The translations under genes were made by a program, and so were the position numbers. The notes under the pieces were generated by a model, which was given only the letters and a program-made list of their open reading frames with translations, did no database searches and was not told the origin of the DNA. Shown piece by piece: positions 50,971 to 59,925 of a DNA stretch of 64,000 nucleotides (position 1 is the first letter of the stretch; each line of letters opens with the position of its first letter). Source of the DNA: Candidatus Tectimicrobiota bacterium (GTDB taxonomy: Bacteria; Tectomicrobia; Entotheonellia; Entotheonellales; Entotheonellaceae); NCBI GenBank assembly GCA_026005175.1, contig BPKO01000010.1, forward strand, positions 94,344 through 158,343. Reading direction: 5' to 3'.

Positions 50971-52541
50971 ACCGAACCAGGATGCCCTCCCCGGGAACTC
51001 CAGCCGCCAAGTGGCTGATTGCCGCCACTGTGGTGCTGGGCAGCTTTGTGTCGGTGATGGACATCAGCATCGTCAACGTGGCCATGCCACAGATGCTGGG
51101 CACCTTTGGCGTCTCACTGGATGCCATCACCTGGGTGGCGGTGGCTTACAGCATCGCCGAAATCATCCTGGTTACCATGTCGGCCTGGTTCAGCGTCCTG
51201 CTGGGCCGCAAGCGGTTTTATCTCTTCTCTTTCCTGCTCTTCACCGGAGCCTCGGCCTTGTGCGGGGCGGCGCGCTCGCTGGAGATGATGATCCTGGCGC
51301 GGGTGCTCCAAGGCATTGGCGGCGGCGGCCTCATTCCAGTCGCCCAGGCCATCATGCTTGAGACGTTTCCCGAAGAAGAGCGGGGCATGGCCATGGCCCT
51401 CTACATGATGGGGGTGGTGGTGGCGCCGGCGGTGGGGCCGGTGTTGGGGGGCTGGCTGACGGATCACTATGGCTGGCCGTGGATCTTCTACATCAACCTG
51501 CCGGTGGGGGTGCTTGGCATGGCCATGGCAGCGGCGGTGCTCCACGACCCGCCTTATTTGCAGCGCACCCTGGCACGCATTGACTGGGTGGGGATTGGCT
51601 TGCTGGCGGTGGGCCTCACCGCCTTGCAGCTGTTTCTTGAGCGCGGCGAGCGCGAAGACTGGTTTGCCTCGCGCTTCATCGTAGTGGCGGCGCTGGTGGC
51701 ACTACTGGCCTTGGCGGCGCTGGTGTGGTGGGAGCTGCGGGCAGAAGAGCCGGTGGTCAACTTGCGGGTGCTGAAAAACGTGCCTTTCCTGGCCGGCACC
51801 AGCATGGGGTTTATTTTCGGCATCACCCTATTCGGGAGCATTTTTATTTTGCCGCTGTTTTTACAGCAACTGCGTGGCTACTCGGTGTTCGACTCAGGCC
51901 TCATCCAGATGCCGCGGGCTCTGGCCATGCTGGTGCTGGCCCCGCTGGCCGGCCGTCTCTACAATCTGGTGGACAGCCGCCTGCTGGTCGGGGGCGGCAT
52001 CGTGCTGATGATGGTAGGCTACTTCGACATGGCACACTACACCCTGGAGGTGGGCGGGGCGCAGATGCTGCCAGCGCTGGTGCTCACCGGCAGCGGCATG
52101 GCCTTTATGTTCAGCGTCATGTCGGCAGCCTCGATGCGCACCATGCCGCCGCGCCTGCTCACCGCCGCTTCCGGACTCTACACCCTGGCGCGGCGTGTGG
52201 GAGGGAACCTCGGCTATGCCCTGGTCGCCACCCTGGTGGCGCAGCGTACCGCCTTTCACCGCGCCCGTCTCGTAGAGCACGTGACGCCCTATGACGAGCC
52301 GACATGGCGGGCGCTAGCGGCCCTGGGCGAGCGGCTGGCCGGCGGCGGGATGCCGCCCGGCGTGGACACCGATGCCGCCCTAAAGCTGCTCGACCGGGCC
52401 GTGCACCGTCAAGCAACGATGCTGGCATACAACGACGTCTTCTGGGTGATGGCAATGCTCTTCGTGCTCAGCTTTCCCTTTTTGTTGTTGCTTGGCCGCC
52501 GACGGCGCGCCGTCCCCCGCCCGGTGGCCTCACGCTCCTGA
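50967..52541 (+). CDS. MFS transporter, DHA2 family (EmrB-like)
   Basis: 524 residues, about 14 hydrophobic segments. Helix 1 carries SFVSVMDISIVNVAMPQM with the conserved aspartate ('LDxTIVNVAlP' type), helix 5 the antiporter motif C (MMGVVVAPAVGPVLGGWLTDHYGWPWIFYINLPVG). It overlaps the EmrA-like gene (ATGA), so they form an EmrAB-type exporter for a hydrophobic compound. Substrate unknown. Confidence 0.92.
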   Translation: MNRTRMPSPGTPAAKWLIAATVVLGSFVSVMDISIVNVAMPQMLGTFGVSLDAITWVAVAYSIAEIILVTMSAWFSVLLGRKRFYLFSFLLFTGASALCGAARSLEMMILARVLQGIGGGGLIPVAQAIMLETFPEEERGMAMALYMMGVVVAPAVGPVLGGWLTDHYGWPWIFYINLPVGVLGMAMAAAVLHDPPYLQRTLARIDWVGIGLLAVGLTALQLFLERGEREDWFASRFIVVAALVALLALAALVWWELRAEEPVVNLRVLKNVPFLAGTSMGFIFGITLFGSIFILPLFLQQLRGYSVFDSGLIQMPRALAMLVLAPLAGRLYNLVDSRLLVGGGIVLMMVGYFDMAHYTLEVGGAQMLPALVLTGSGMAFMFSVMSAASMRTMPPRLLTAASGLYTLARRVGGNLGYALVATLVAQRTAFHRARLVEHVTPYDEPTWRALAALGERLAGGGMPPGVDTDAALKLLDRAVHRQATMLAYNDVFWVMAMLFVLSFPFLLLLGRRRRAVPRPVASRS

Positions 52542-52594
52542 AACGCCTGCCACGCTGTGCCGACACCGCGAGTGACGAAAGAAGGAGATGACGC

Positions 52595-53056
52595 GTGCAG
52601 CCTGTTCCTGACGCCTTGCGCCAGCGCCTGCAAAGCGACCCTTGGGCGCAGTCCCTGGGCATTGAGTATCTCGATATCCGTCCGGGATACTGCCGCCTGG
52701 CCTTGCAACTCCAGCCGCACATGATCAACTTTTACGGCACGCCACACGGCGGCGTCATCTTTACCCTGGCTGATGCGGCCTTTGCCGTGGCCTGCAATGC
52801 GCACGGGGTCCCGGCGCTGGCGCTCAACGTGACCATCAGTTACCTGGCGACGGTAGCGCCCCAGGCACGGCTGATCGCCGAGGCACGCCAGCGCCAGCAA
52901 GGCCGGCGCACCGGCCTCTACGAGGTCAGCGTGTACGACGAAACGGGCACGCTGGTCGCCCTGGCGCACTGCACGGCGTACCGGGTTGGCCATCGCAGCC
53001 CCCCTGTCCCCGCCTCTGAAGTCGCCTCTTGCCTGCCGCAGCGCCCGTCGCTATGA
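52595..53056 (+). CDS. PaaI-family hotdog thioesterase
   Basis: 153 residues with the hotdog fold pattern of PaaI-like thioesterases: INFYGTPHGGVIFTLADAAFAVACNAHG (about 44-71; HGG motif and catalytic aspartate region), ALNVTISYLATVAPQARLIAEAR and LVALAHCTAYR. It would hydrolyse aryl- or acyl-CoA thioesters. The GTG start at 52595 lies behind GAAGGAGATGACGC. It is separated by 53 nt from the upstream exporter gene. Confidence 0.85.
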   Translation: MQPVPDALRQRLQSDPWAQSLGIEYLDIRPGYCRLALQLQPHMINFYGTPHGGVIFTLADAAFAVACNAHGVPALALNVTISYLATVAPQARLIAEARQRQQGRRTGLYEVSVYDETGTLVALAHCTAYRVGHRSPPVPASEVASCLPQRPSL

Positions 53057-53060
53057 TGGA

Positions 53061-53081
53061 CCCTGCGCCTGAGGCGCAGGG
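53061..53081. other. Perfect hairpin between the thioesterase and NIPSNAP genes
   Basis: CCCTGCGCCT and AGGCGCAGGG flank a single G, so a stem of about 8 bp with a 5-nt loop is expected. There is no T-tract. It lies 5 nt after the thioesterase stop and 15 nt before the NIPSNAP start, so it may tune mRNA stability or partial termination. Confidence 0.5.
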
Positions 53082-53095
53082 TGAAGGAGAAAGAG

Positions 53096-53416
53096 ATGGT
53101 TTACGATTTCCGCATGTACACGCTGGTCCCCGGCGGCGTTCCCGAGTACATGGCGGCGGTGCGGGAGCTGGCCCTGCCCATTCGCCAGCGCTACGGGATC
53201 AAGCTCGCCGGCTGGTACTACAGCGACGTGGGCGAGCTCAATCAGGTGGTACACATCTGGGCGTTTCGAGACCACGCCCACCTCGAGGAAGCCAAGGAGA
53301 AGCTGCGTCAGGATCCGGACTGGCGCGAGAAGTATCTTCCGCGCGTGCGGTCGCTCATCGTGGCGCAGAAAACCTACCTCATGCTGGCGCCTGATTTTGC
53401 GCCCCAGCCCCAGTAA
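53096..53416 (+). CDS. NIPSNAP family protein (second copy)
   Basis: 106 residues beginning MVYDFRMYTLVPGGVPEYMAAVRELALP, typical of the family, with QVVHIWAFRDHAHLEEAKEKLR in the middle. The ATG at 53096 has GAAGGAGA 6 nt upstream and is preferred to the in-frame GTG at 53081. It is the same length as the gene at 23879 but only distantly similar, so they are old paralogs. Function unknown. Confidence 0.87.
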   Translation: MVYDFRMYTLVPGGVPEYMAAVRELALPIRQRYGIKLAGWYYSDVGELNQVVHIWAFRDHAHLEEAKEKLRQDPDWREKYLPRVRSLIVAQKTYLMLAPDFAPQPQ

Positions 53417-53433
53417 GGACCGCGGGGGCCAGG

Positions 53434-54648
53434 ATGCGCGACGCCGCGGCACGGCGCGACCTCCGCCAGCGCCGGGGGTTTATCCTGGGCAGCATGACTG
53501 CCAGCCACGCGGGGTTTCACGCCTTCCGCCAGAGCCTGTGGGTGATGCTGCCCCACGTGCGGGACACCCTGGCCCTCTCTGACGTGCAGGCGGCGGCCCT
53601 GGCCACGGCGCAGGAGCTGGCCGCCGGGGCCGTTGACCTCCCCGGCGGCGTGCTCATGGACTTCTTGCGGCGCTTTTGGGGGCTCATCATGGCGGTGTGC
53701 ACGGGCTGCTTTGGCCTGGGATGGCTGCTCCTCGGCCTGGCCCCCACTTATCCCCTGCTGCTGCTGGGCATGGCGGTGGTGGCAGCTTCCGCCTCCCTGT
53801 GGCACCTGCCGGCCATGGCGGCGCTGTCGCACCGCTTTGCCGAGCGCCGCGGCTTTGCCCTCTCGGTGCACGGCATGGGCGGAAACGTCGGCGACATCCT
53901 TGGGCCTTCGCTCACCGGCCTGCTGCTGGCGATTTTGAGCTGGCGCGGCATCCTCAGCATCTATGCTGTTCTGCCGCTGCTGGCCACGGGCCTGGTTTTC
54001 TGGGCCTTTCGCCACATCGGCACGGACGACGGCGCCGGAGAGCCGCTTTCGCCGGCGCAGCAGCTGGCCTACACGCGGCAGATGCTCACCAATCGCACCT
54101 TCTGGGGCCTCGTCGGGGTGGCCGGACTGCGGGGCATGGCGTTCGTGGCGTTTACCGTCATGCTGGCGCTCTACACCAAGGACGTGCTCGGCCTGCCCGA
54201 CAGCACACGGGGTTTTTACTTTGGTCTGCTGCACCTGGTGGGGCTGGGAGCTTCCCCACTGCTCGGGCATCTCTCAGACCGCTGGGGCCGCAAGGTGGTG
54301 CTCGTTCCCGGCTTGCTCACCCTGGCAGCGGGCACGCTGTTGCTCGTGTGGGTCGGCGAGGGCGTCCCGCTGGTGGTGCTGCTTGCCGTTCTTGGCATCT
54401 TTCTTTACAGCGATCAGCCCATTCTCACCGCCGCCGCCCTCGACGTCGTCGGCCGCCAAGTAACCACCAGCGCCATCGGCCTGGTGTCGTTTTCGCGCCT
54501 GCTCCTGAGCGCTCCCTCGCCGGCCCTCGCCGGCTGGCTGTACGACCCAGCGGCAGCCCACGTGGTGTTTGCATACATCGCCGGTCTTTTCGGCCTTGCC
54601 GCCCTGGCCCTGCTCCTTTTGCCCCTGCCGTCTCCCAGCGCACGGTGA
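53434..54648 (+). CDS. MFS transporter
   Basis: 404 residues, about 12 hydrophobic segments. The loop between helices 2 and 3 has VLMDFLRRFWGLIMAVC, a variant of motif A, and the second copy reads GHLSDRWGRKVVL, a clear motif A. The N-terminus is arginine-rich (MRDAAARRDLRQRRGF). Start ATG 53434, 17 nt after the NIPSNAP stop; the next gene starts at the last base of the stop codon (TGATG). The substrate is not predictable. Confidence 0.87.
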   Translation: MRDAAARRDLRQRRGFILGSMTASHAGFHAFRQSLWVMLPHVRDTLALSDVQAAALATAQELAAGAVDLPGGVLMDFLRRFWGLIMAVCTGCFGLGWLLLGLAPTYPLLLLGMAVVAASASLWHLPAMAALSHRFAERRGFALSVHGMGGNVGDILGPSLTGLLLAILSWRGILSIYAVLPLLATGLVFWAFRHIGTDDGAGEPLSPAQQLAYTRQMLTNRTFWGLVGVAGLRGMAFVAFTVMLALYTKDVLGLPDSTRGFYFGLLHLVGLGASPLLGHLSDRWGRKVVLVPGLLTLAAGTLLLVWVGEGVPLVVLLAVLGIFLYSDQPILTAAALDVVGRQVTTSAIGLVSFSRLLLSAPSPALAGWLYDPAAAHVVFAYIAGLFGLAALALLLLPLPSPSAR

Positions 54649-55790
54649 TGGCCGGAAAAAAGTTCTCTGACCCCATTTTGGTTCGCCCGGTGCGCTCGCG
54701 CCGTGAGCGGCGGCGTTTCATCACGTTTCCCTGGCGCCTCTACGGGGCCGATCCCCACTGGGTGCCGCCCCTCATCGGCGAGCGCCTTCGCTTTTTCGAT
54801 CCCGCCCGTAACCCTTTCTTTGCCGCCAATCCCCACCAGCTCTTTCTGGCCTACCGCGGCCAGCAGGTGGTGGGGCGCATTGCCGCCATCCACAACCTGG
54901 CCCACAACCGCTATCACCAGGATCGGGCCGGCTTCTTCGGCTTTCTTGAGGCCATCAACGAGGCCAGCGTCTTCCAGGCCCTCCTCGACACCGCCCAGGC
55001 CTGGCTGCGCGCCTGCGGCTGCGACCGCATGCTGGGCCCCATGAACCCCAGCACCAACGACGAGGTGGGGTTTCTCCTCGAGGGCTACGACCGCCCCCCC
55101 TGCTTTCTGATGCCCTACAATCCCCCGTACTACATCGAGCGCATGGAAGCGCTGGGCTACGCCAAGGCCAAGGACCTCTACGCCTACTACCTCGACGAGG
55201 CCACCCTGGCCGTCAGCCCCAAGCTGGAGCGGGTGTGCGCGGCGCTGGCCCAGCGCTATCCCCTGCAGCTGCGCCCCGTTGAGCTGCGCCGCTTCCAGGA
55301 GGAACTGGAGATAGTGCGCGACATCTACAACAACGCCTGGGCCCGCAACTGGGGCTTCGTGCCCATGACGCCGCAGGAGTTTGACTTCGTCGCCCGCGAC
55401 TTCAAGCGCCTCGTCCACCCGCAGCTGGCCCTCATCGGCCAGTACCAGGGCAAGGCGGTGGGCTTTCTGCTTGCCCTGCCCAACTACAACGAAGTGCTGA
55501 TTCGCCTCCGCAGCGGCCGCCTCTTCCCCCTGGGCCTGTTTAAGTTCCTGTGGCACCGGCGCCGCATCCGCGGCATCCGGGTGATCACCTTAGGTATCAA
55601 GCGCGAGTACCAGGCCTTGGGCTTTGGCGCCCTCTTTTACCGCGAGGTCATCCAGCGCGCCCGCCAGGCTGGCTTTACCTGGGCCGAGCTGTCCTGGGTG
55701 CTGGAAGACAACACGCTCATGAACAAAGCGGCTCAGCTGCTGGGGGCACGGCTCTACAAGCGCTACCGCATTTACGAAACGGCGCTGTAA
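54648..55790 (+). CDS. GNAT-superfamily-like protein
   Basis: 380 residues of a conserved bacterial family related to GNAT acyltransferases: FITFPWRLYGADPHWVPPLIGERLRFFDPARNPFF at the start, GFLEAINEASVFQALLDTAQAWLRACGCDRMLGPMNPSTNDEVGFLLEGYDRPP in the middle, and GIKREYQALGFGALFYREVIQRARQAGFTWAELSWVLEDNTLMNKAAQLLGARLYKRYRIYE at the end. The last region resembles the acetyl-CoA-binding part of GNAT proteins. The ATG overlaps the MFS stop, so the two are translationally coupled. Substrate unknown. Confidence 0.7.
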   Translation: MAGKKFSDPILVRPVRSRRERRRFITFPWRLYGADPHWVPPLIGERLRFFDPARNPFFAANPHQLFLAYRGQQVVGRIAAIHNLAHNRYHQDRAGFFGFLEAINEASVFQALLDTAQAWLRACGCDRMLGPMNPSTNDEVGFLLEGYDRPPCFLMPYNPPYYIERMEALGYAKAKDLYAYYLDEATLAVSPKLERVCAALAQRYPLQLRPVELRRFQEELEIVRDIYNNAWARNWGFVPMTPQEFDFVARDFKRLVHPQLALIGQYQGKAVGFLLALPNYNEVLIRLRSGRLFPLGLFKFLWHRRRIRGIRVITLGIKREYQALGFGALFYREVIQRARQAGFTWAELSWVLEDNTLMNKAAQLLGARLYKRYRIYETAL

Positions 55791-55791
55791 G

Positions 55792-57225
55792 TCACCCGCC
55801 GCACCACCCCAGATCGGGATGGTGCCGGTGCCAGGCGGTGGCCTGCTCGTAGGCATAGCCCACGCGCAGCACCGTGGCCTCGTCGCCGGCTTTGCCCATA
55901 ATCATTAGCCCAATGGGCAGCCCCTTGGCGGTAAGGCCGCAGGGCACGCTGAGGGCACACAGACCCAGCATGTTGGCCACGCGCGTGTTGCGCGAGTAGC
56001 GCGGGTTCCACGCTTGGTAAGTCTCGAGCGAAGCATCAACTTCCGCCACCGGCCGCGCTGGCACCGCGGTGGTGGGCGCCAGCAAGGCGTCGATGTCGCG
56101 CAGCGCCTCCTGCGCCTTGACCTTGAGCGCCTCGTGGGCGCGCAAGGCCTGTAGGTAGTCCGCGGCGCTGGCCGCTTTGCCGGCCAGGATGCGGTACTGG
56201 ACGACAGGGTCGTAGGCCTCAAAACGCTCTCCCAGGCGCTCGTGGTGCACCACGTAAGCCTCGGCCAGGCTGAGCAGGCCGCGGGCGTTGGCTTCCAGGG
56301 CTTCCGCAGCCAGCGCAAAGGGACGGCGGTCGACGTGGGCCCCAAGGTCGGCCAGCACTTCGCCGGCGGCGCGCACCGCGGCGGCCAGCTCGGGGTCAAC
56401 GTCCTCCCACAGCACGCCCTCGGCCAGTACCAGCCGCAAGCCGCGCACCCCGTCTTTGAGCCCGGCCAGCACGTCCTGCAGCGGCGCACCGTGGGTGGTG
56501 GCATCGGCCGGGTCAGGGCCGCGCAGGGCCTGGTAGACGAGGGCAGCATCTTCGACGCTGCGCGCCAGCGGCCCTACCGAGTCGAGGGTCCAGCTCAGGG
56601 GGAAGACGCCGGCGCGGCTGACCTGCCCCATACTGGGCTTCAATCCCACTACTCCGCACAGCGCGGCGGGAATGCGCACCGAGCCCCCGGTGTCGGTGCC
56701 CAGCGCCACCGGCACCAGGCCGGCCGCCACCGCTACCCCGGAGCCACTGCTCGAGCCGCCGGGCACGTGCGGCGTGGGATGCCAGGGGTTGTGCGGCGTG
56801 CCGTGGTGGTGGTTGATGCCCGGTGCCCCCAAAGCAAACTGCACGGTGTGGACTTTGCCCAGCAGCACCATGCCCGCTTGCTGCAAGCGGCGCACCACGG
56901 TGGCGTCGGCACTGGCCACGTGGTCGCGCAACAAGTCGGAACCGGCAGTGGTAGGCAGGCCCTGCACGTCGATGATGTCCTTGACGGCAAAGGGCAGGCC
57001 GTGTAGCGGCCCGAGGTCCACGCCGGCGCGTAGCGCCCGCTCGGCGGCGTGCGCGGCGTCCAGGGCGCGCTGGCGCGTCACCAGGCGAAAGGCGTGCAGG
57101 GTGCCATCAAGGGCCTCGATGCGGGCCAGCAAGTGCTCTACCAGCGCCACCGGCGACAGCGTGCCGCGGCGCAGCTGTGGGGCCAGCTCAGCAAGGGTTT
57201 GCCAGTGCAGCGCCGTGTCGGTCAT
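55792..57225 (-). CDS. Amidase signature family amidase
   Basis: 477-residue hydrolase with the Ser-cisSer-Lys triad of the amidase signature family: Lys82 (FAVKDIIDV), the serine pair in GGSSSGSG (156-163) and nucleophile Ser182 (GTDTGGSVRIPAA). Members include GatA-like and general aliphatic or aryl amidases; no GatB/C neighbour is present, so this is an independent amide hydrolase. ATG 57225 with GGGAGG upstream; convergent with the GNAT-like gene. Confidence 0.9.
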   Translation of the reverse strand: MTDTALHWQTLAELAPQLRRGTLSPVALVEHLLARIEALDGTLHAFRLVTRQRALDAAHAAERALRAGVDLGPLHGLPFAVKDIIDVQGLPTTAGSDLLRDHVASADATVVRRLQQAGMVLLGKVHTVQFALGAPGINHHHGTPHNPWHPTPHVPGGSSSGSGVAVAAGLVPVALGTDTGGSVRIPAALCGVVGLKPSMGQVSRAGVFPLSWTLDSVGPLARSVEDAALVYQALRGPDPADATTHGAPLQDVLAGLKDGVRGLRLVLAEGVLWEDVDPELAAAVRAAGEVLADLGAHVDRRPFALAAEALEANARGLLSLAEAYVVHHERLGERFEAYDPVVQYRILAGKAASAADYLQALRAHEALKVKAQEALRDIDALLAPTTAVPARPVAEVDASLETYQAWNPRYSRNTRVANMLGLCALSVPCGLTAKGLPIGLMIMGKAGDEATVLRVGYAYEQATAWHRHHPDLGWCGG

Positions 57226-57304
57226 GATCGGACCTCCCAGGTCAGAGGGGTTCATCGCATCGTGCCGCGCCTGCTGGCGCAGGGCAAGCCCACCACGCCG
57301 GGCA

Positions 57305-57334
57305 TTGCCCGCCAGCTGGGAAATCCACTACAAT
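57305..57334 (+). promoter_or_regulatory. Candidate sigma-70 promoter for the CinA-like gene
   Basis: TTGCCC (57305-57310), 18-bp spacer, TACAAT (57329-57334), 45 nt before the ATG at 57380. Confidence 0.5.
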
Positions 57335-57379
57335 GCAGGCGGCATTTCTCCGTAGGCCATCAGCGAGAGTAGAGGAACG

Positions 57380-58657
57380 ATGCGTATCGAAATCATCTGT
57401 ACCGGCGACGAGGTGTTGAGCGGCAAAATCGTCAACACCAACTTTAGCTACATGAGCCAGAAGCTCGAGGAAGTGGGCCTCTCGGTGCGCTGGGAAACCA
57501 CCGTGGGCGACAACCGCGAGGACCTGCTGCTGGCCTTCCAGCTGGCAGGGCAGCGCGCCGACGCGGTGATCGTCAACGGTGGCCTGGGGCCGACGGTAGA
57601 CGACTTGTCGCAGGAAGTGGCTGCGCAAGCGGCGGGCGTCGAGCTGGTGCTCAACGAGACGTGGCTGGCGCGCATGGAGGAGTTTTTCCGCCGCCGCAGC
57701 CGCGTCATGCCGCCCAACAACCGCAAGCAGGCCATGCTTCCTGCCGGCGCCGAGCTCATCGACAACCCCATCGGCACCGCCTGCGGCTTTGCCCTCGACA
57801 TCGGCAAGGCGCGCTTTTACTTCACGCCGGGCGTGCCGCGGGAGCTGCGCCGCATGTTCGAGGAGCAGATCATCCCGCGCCTGCTGGCGCGCAGCGGCCA
57901 GCAGACGGCCATTTTCCTCAAGCGCTTCCACTCCTACGGCTTGGGTGAGTCGCACGTCGATGCCCTGCTCAAAGGGGTCGAGGCGCTGGTGCCCGATGGC
58001 AGCGTCAAGCTGGGCTTCCGCGCCCACTACCCGCAGCTGGAAACCAAACTTACCGTGCGCGGCAAGGACCGCGCCGACATCGAGGCCAAGTTGGCGCCGG
58101 TGGTGCAGGAAGTGCGGCGGCGCCTGGGCAACTTCATCGTCGCCGAGGACGACGACACCCTCGAAGGCGTGGTGCTGGCGCAGCTGCAAAAGCGGCAGGC
58201 CTCGCTGGCTATCGTGGAGACGTTCACCGGCGGCCAGATTGCAGCGCGCTTGGTCCCCTTGCCTGGCGCCGAGGCGGTGCTGCGCCGGGGCACCGTGGCC
58301 CGTACCCTGGGCGATGTCTACCGCGCCGTGGGGCTGGCCGAGCCGCCTCCCGAGACCCTTACCCCGGAAGTGGCGGCCCGCGTGGCCACCGCGGCCCGCC
58401 AGCAAAGCGAGACCTCGCTCGCCCTGGCGGTGCTGGTGGAAGTCGACGCCGGCGAGGACCGCATCGACTTGGGCGGCACCCTCTGCCTGGCCATCGCCAC
58501 TGCCGACACCGTGGCCACGCGCCGCAGCCGTATCGTTGGCGGCCGCGAGTGGGTACGCCTGGGGGCCGTGGAAATGGGCCTCGATTGCCTGCGCCGCTTC
58601 CTCCTGGGCATGCCGCTGCACGAGCGCATCGACTTCGAGCGGGTCGAAAGCGCCTAG
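57380..58657 (+). CDS. cinA: CinA-like competence/damage-inducible protein
   Basis: 425 residues, the normal length of CinA: an N-terminal MoCF domain (1 to about 170; IICTGDEVLSGKIVNTN, VIVNGGLGPTVDDLSQE, FTPGVPRELRRMF) linked to the C-terminal NMN-deamidase-like (PncC) domain (about 262-415). In the C-terminal domain the motif A-E-S-x-T-G-G is VETFTGG (280-285), so the catalytic serine is replaced by threonine at 281, and the usual GSS region near it is not clear (LPGAEAVLRRGTVA). The pyrophosphatase half looks intact. ATG at 57380; ends tail to tail with the esterase gene (4-nt overlap). Confidence 0.9.
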   Translation: MRIEIICTGDEVLSGKIVNTNFSYMSQKLEEVGLSVRWETTVGDNREDLLLAFQLAGQRADAVIVNGGLGPTVDDLSQEVAAQAAGVELVLNETWLARMEEFFRRRSRVMPPNNRKQAMLPAGAELIDNPIGTACGFALDIGKARFYFTPGVPRELRRMFEEQIIPRLLARSGQQTAIFLKRFHSYGLGESHVDALLKGVEALVPDGSVKLGFRAHYPQLETKLTVRGKDRADIEAKLAPVVQEVRRRLGNFIVAEDDDTLEGVVLAQLQKRQASLAIVETFTGGQIAARLVPLPGAEAVLRRGTVARTLGDVYRAVGLAEPPPETLTPEVAARVATAARQQSETSLALAVLVEVDAGEDRIDLGGTLCLAIATADTVATRRSRIVGGREWVRLGAVEMGLDCLRRFLLGMPLHERIDFERVESA

Positions 58658-59598
58658 ACGGGCCGCGCTGCCGCGGTGGCAAAGGCCTGGCGCAGGGCGG
58701 CGCTGGCCTCGGCCAGCGCTTCTTTGCCCTTGTCGAGCAGCTCGGGCATGGCAAAGAAGCCGTGGATCATGCCCTCGTAGCAGCGGTAAGCGGTGGGCAC
58801 CCCTGCCTCCTGCAGCCGCCGGGCGTAGGCCTCCCCCTCGTCGCACAGGGGATCGCACTCGGCGGTGATCACCAGCGCCGGCGGCAGGCCGCGCAGGTCT
58901 GAGGCGAGCAGCGGCGCGGCGTAGGGGTGCTGCGCCTCTTCGGGGCGGTTGAGGTATTGGTCCCAGTACCAGCGCATGGTGTCGCGCAGCAGCAAGTAGC
59001 CCTCGGCGTAGCGCTGGTAAGAAGCGGTCTCGAAGTGGCGCGCCGTCACCGGGTAGACGAGGAGCTGGAAGACGAGCGACGGCGTGCCGCGGTCGCGCGC
59101 CATGAGGGCCACCACCGTGGCCAAGTTGCCCCCGGCGCTGTCGCCGCCCACGGCGATTCTCTCCGCCTCGCCGCCGATTTCCGCGGCATGCTGCGCCACC
59201 CAGCACGTGGCGGCGTAGCAGTCCTCGGCCGCGGCGGGAAATTTGGCCTCCGGGGCCAGGCGGTAGTCCACCGAGACCACCACGCACCCCGCCCCCACAC
59301 ACAGGTGGCGCGCGGTGGGATCGGCGGTGTCGAGGTCGCCTACCACCCAGCCGCCACCATGGAACCACATGAGCACGGGGAACGGCCCGCGGCCAGGCGG
59401 GGTGTAGAGGCGCACCGGCAGCGGGCCTGCCGGCCCTGGAAGCAGGCGCGTTTCGACCTTGGCCACGTCCGGGCCGGCGGCGCGCGGCCGTGCTTTCATG
59501 TTGCGGCGAGCCTCTTCCGGGGTGACGGTGTGCGCCGGCGGCAGCCCGAGGGCAGCGAGCTGCTCAAGCACCTGGCGGGCTTGCGGATCAAGCGGCAT
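58654..59598 (-). CDS. Alpha/beta hydrolase, HSL-family esterase/lipase
   Basis: 314 residues. Oxyanion motif HGGGW (80-84), nucleophile elbow GDSAGG with Ser154, acid Asp249 (CDPLCDEG) and His279 (MIHGFF), the full hormone-sensitive-lipase-type catalytic set. It would hydrolyse short- to medium-chain esters in the cytosol. ATG at 59598. Its 5' neighbour (RRM gene) is divergent, with the strong promoter at 59711. Confidence 0.92.
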   Translation of the reverse strand: MPLDPQARQVLEQLAALGLPPAHTVTPEEARRNMKARPRAAGPDVAKVETRLLPGPAGPLPVRLYTPPGRGPFPVLMWFHGGGWVVGDLDTADPTARHLCVGAGCVVVSVDYRLAPEAKFPAAAEDCYAATCWVAQHAAEIGGEAERIAVGGDSAGGNLATVVALMARDRGTPSLVFQLLVYPVTARHFETASYQRYAEGYLLLRDTMRWYWDQYLNRPEEAQHPYAAPLLASDLRGLPPALVITAECDPLCDEGEAYARRLQEAGVPTAYRCYEGMIHGFFAMPELLDKGKEALAEASAALRQAFATAAARPV

Positions 59599-59710
59599 CG
59601 GGTGTCTCCTCAACTTGAGGGGAGCGACGAACACGCCCCTCAGCATAGGGCGCCGGCAACGCCAGGTCAAGGCAGCAAGAGGCGCGAGACAACCACCCCC
59701 AGCCAGGGAG

Positions 59711-59739
59711 TTGACAGGGCCACGGGCGCGGGATATGAT
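59711..59739 (+). promoter_or_regulatory. Near-consensus sigma-70 promoter for the RNA-binding protein
   Basis: TTGACA (59711-59716), exactly 17 bp, TATGAT (59734-59739). It is the best promoter in the window. Transcription would start near 59746, giving a leader of about 180 nt before the ATG at 59926. Confidence 0.82.
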
Positions 59740-59745
59740 TGCCTC

Positions 59746-59925
59746 GCCACTTCGGTGAGCAATGCTCGAAAAGGCTTTAGCAACCGCTATGTGAGGTCTG
59801 TCTCGCCCTCGTGCCCCTTCCCGAAGGACCAGCCGTGACGTCTCTGTTCTGCCTGTTCTTTCCTGCTCCTTCTGCGGTCGTGCGCCCGGGGCTGCTGGCA
59901 ACCCGCATAGCGTCAGGAGGAGCAT
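59746..59925 (+). other. Long 5' leader of the RRM gene
   Basis: About 180 nt between the predicted transcription start and ATG 59926 contain no gene. The stretch ends with AGGAGG 4 nt before the start. Long leaders are common before cold-induced RNA-binding proteins, so autoregulation is possible (inference). Confidence 0.4.

Noticed and set aside
53676..54647. An N-terminal extension of the GNAT-like gene through the MFS gene
   Set aside because: It overlaps the MFS gene in another frame and is low-complexity. The ATG at 54648, overlapping the MFS stop, is where family similarity begins.
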